From contig NZ_JANHKP010000001.1 in assembly GCF_024497955.1 (NCBI RefSeq), positions 372,001-436,000 on the forward strand: DNA of 64,000 nt. Direction: 5' to 3'. A program made the position numbers and the translations under genes. The first letter of the stretch is position 1. Each line of letters opens with the position of its first letter. This DNA comes from Streptomyces sp. C10-9-1. Its GTDB lineage: Bacteria > Actinomycetota > Actinomycetes > Streptomycetales > Streptomycetaceae. The notes under the pieces are model-generated. The model was given only the letters and a program-made list of their open reading frames with translations. It did not search any database and had not been told where the DNA came from. This document shows, piece after piece, positions 63,850 through 64,000 of the stretch.

Positions 63850-64000
63850 ATGCAGCTCGTCGCCGAGTACAGCGTCACCGCCCGCCCCGACCGCGGCATC
63901 GTCGAGGTCTATGACGCAGACGCCTACCTCGGCGACGAGCAGGCCCTACAGGCGGCCCGTGACCACGTCGTGGCCGGCAACGGCTACCACCTCTACCTGC
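63850..64000 (+). CDS. Start of a small gene behind the nuclease, cut by the window edge
   Basis: The first 50 residues are visible (begins MQLVAEYSVTARPDRG). The ATG has AAGGAG 9 bases upstream and lies 16 bases after the nuclease stop, so the two were probably an operon. No family was recognised. As the partner of a secreted nuclease it could be an immunity protein, but this is only a suggestion. Confidence 0.6.
   Translation, partial: MQLVAEYSVTARPDRGIVEVYDADAYLGDEQALQAARDHVVAGNGYHLYL

Overview
The window is very GC-rich DNA from a Streptomyces-type actinomycete. Start codons are often GTG or TTG after GGAGG-like sites, intergenic gaps are short, and the gene order matches a conserved stretch of the Streptomyces core chromosome: haem genes, fadA/fadB, dxs, xylFGH with rok7B7, ngcEFG, aconitase, then an HTH-MurA. 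About 45 protein genes are called. No rRNA, tRNA or CRISPR array was recognised.

Layout. 0.4-5.6 kb: a membrane-anchored DUF4142 protein, then a tightly coupled pair of a DUF692 (MNIO-type) enzyme and a membrane protein ending in a Gly/Ser/Cys tail, then a secreted S33 peptidase. 5.6-12 kb: coproporphyrin-branch haem genes (hemQ, hemY, hemE) interleaved with a DUF4349 lipoprotein, a CoA-disulfide-reductase-like flavoenzyme and a SHOCT protein. 12-19 kb: DUF3000, an atypical response regulator, RNase D, and the beta-oxidation pair fadA/fadB. 19-23.3 kb: a propeller-like protein, a NYN nuclease-like protein and dxs. 23.4-36.4 kb: a sugar-uptake block on the minus strand. It holds ngcEFG (chitin-derived sugars), a ROK regulator and xylFGH, with a GH92 alpha-mannosidase divergent from ngcE. 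The shared intergenic region carries a DasR-like site and a LacI-like operator.

36.5-45.9 kb looks accessory: a two-component system with an unusual double kinase, small secreted proteins (one killer-toxin/crystallin-like), and a giant GH9 enzyme with FG-GAP repeats. A decayed IS256-type transposase closes this part. 46.2-48.9 kb is aconitase, with iron-box-like and MarR-type palindromes upstream. 49-60.7 kb is again accessory: a gene-poor kilobase, a peptidoglycan-binding membrane protein, a sigma factor fused to an anti-sigma zinc motif and a ricin lectin domain, a TetR regulator, a self-sufficient CYP102-type P450 and an MFS exporter. 61.0-62.6 kb is a MurA homologue with its own DNA-binding domain and a palindrome at its promoter. 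The end holds a broken NucA/NucB nuclease gene and the start of a small gene behind it.

Functional picture: core haem, isoprenoid, fatty-acid and TCA genes are interspersed with polysaccharide scavenging (chitin, mannan, cellulose) and several apparently self-regulated envelope functions. All functional calls come from reading the protein sequences; no search was run.
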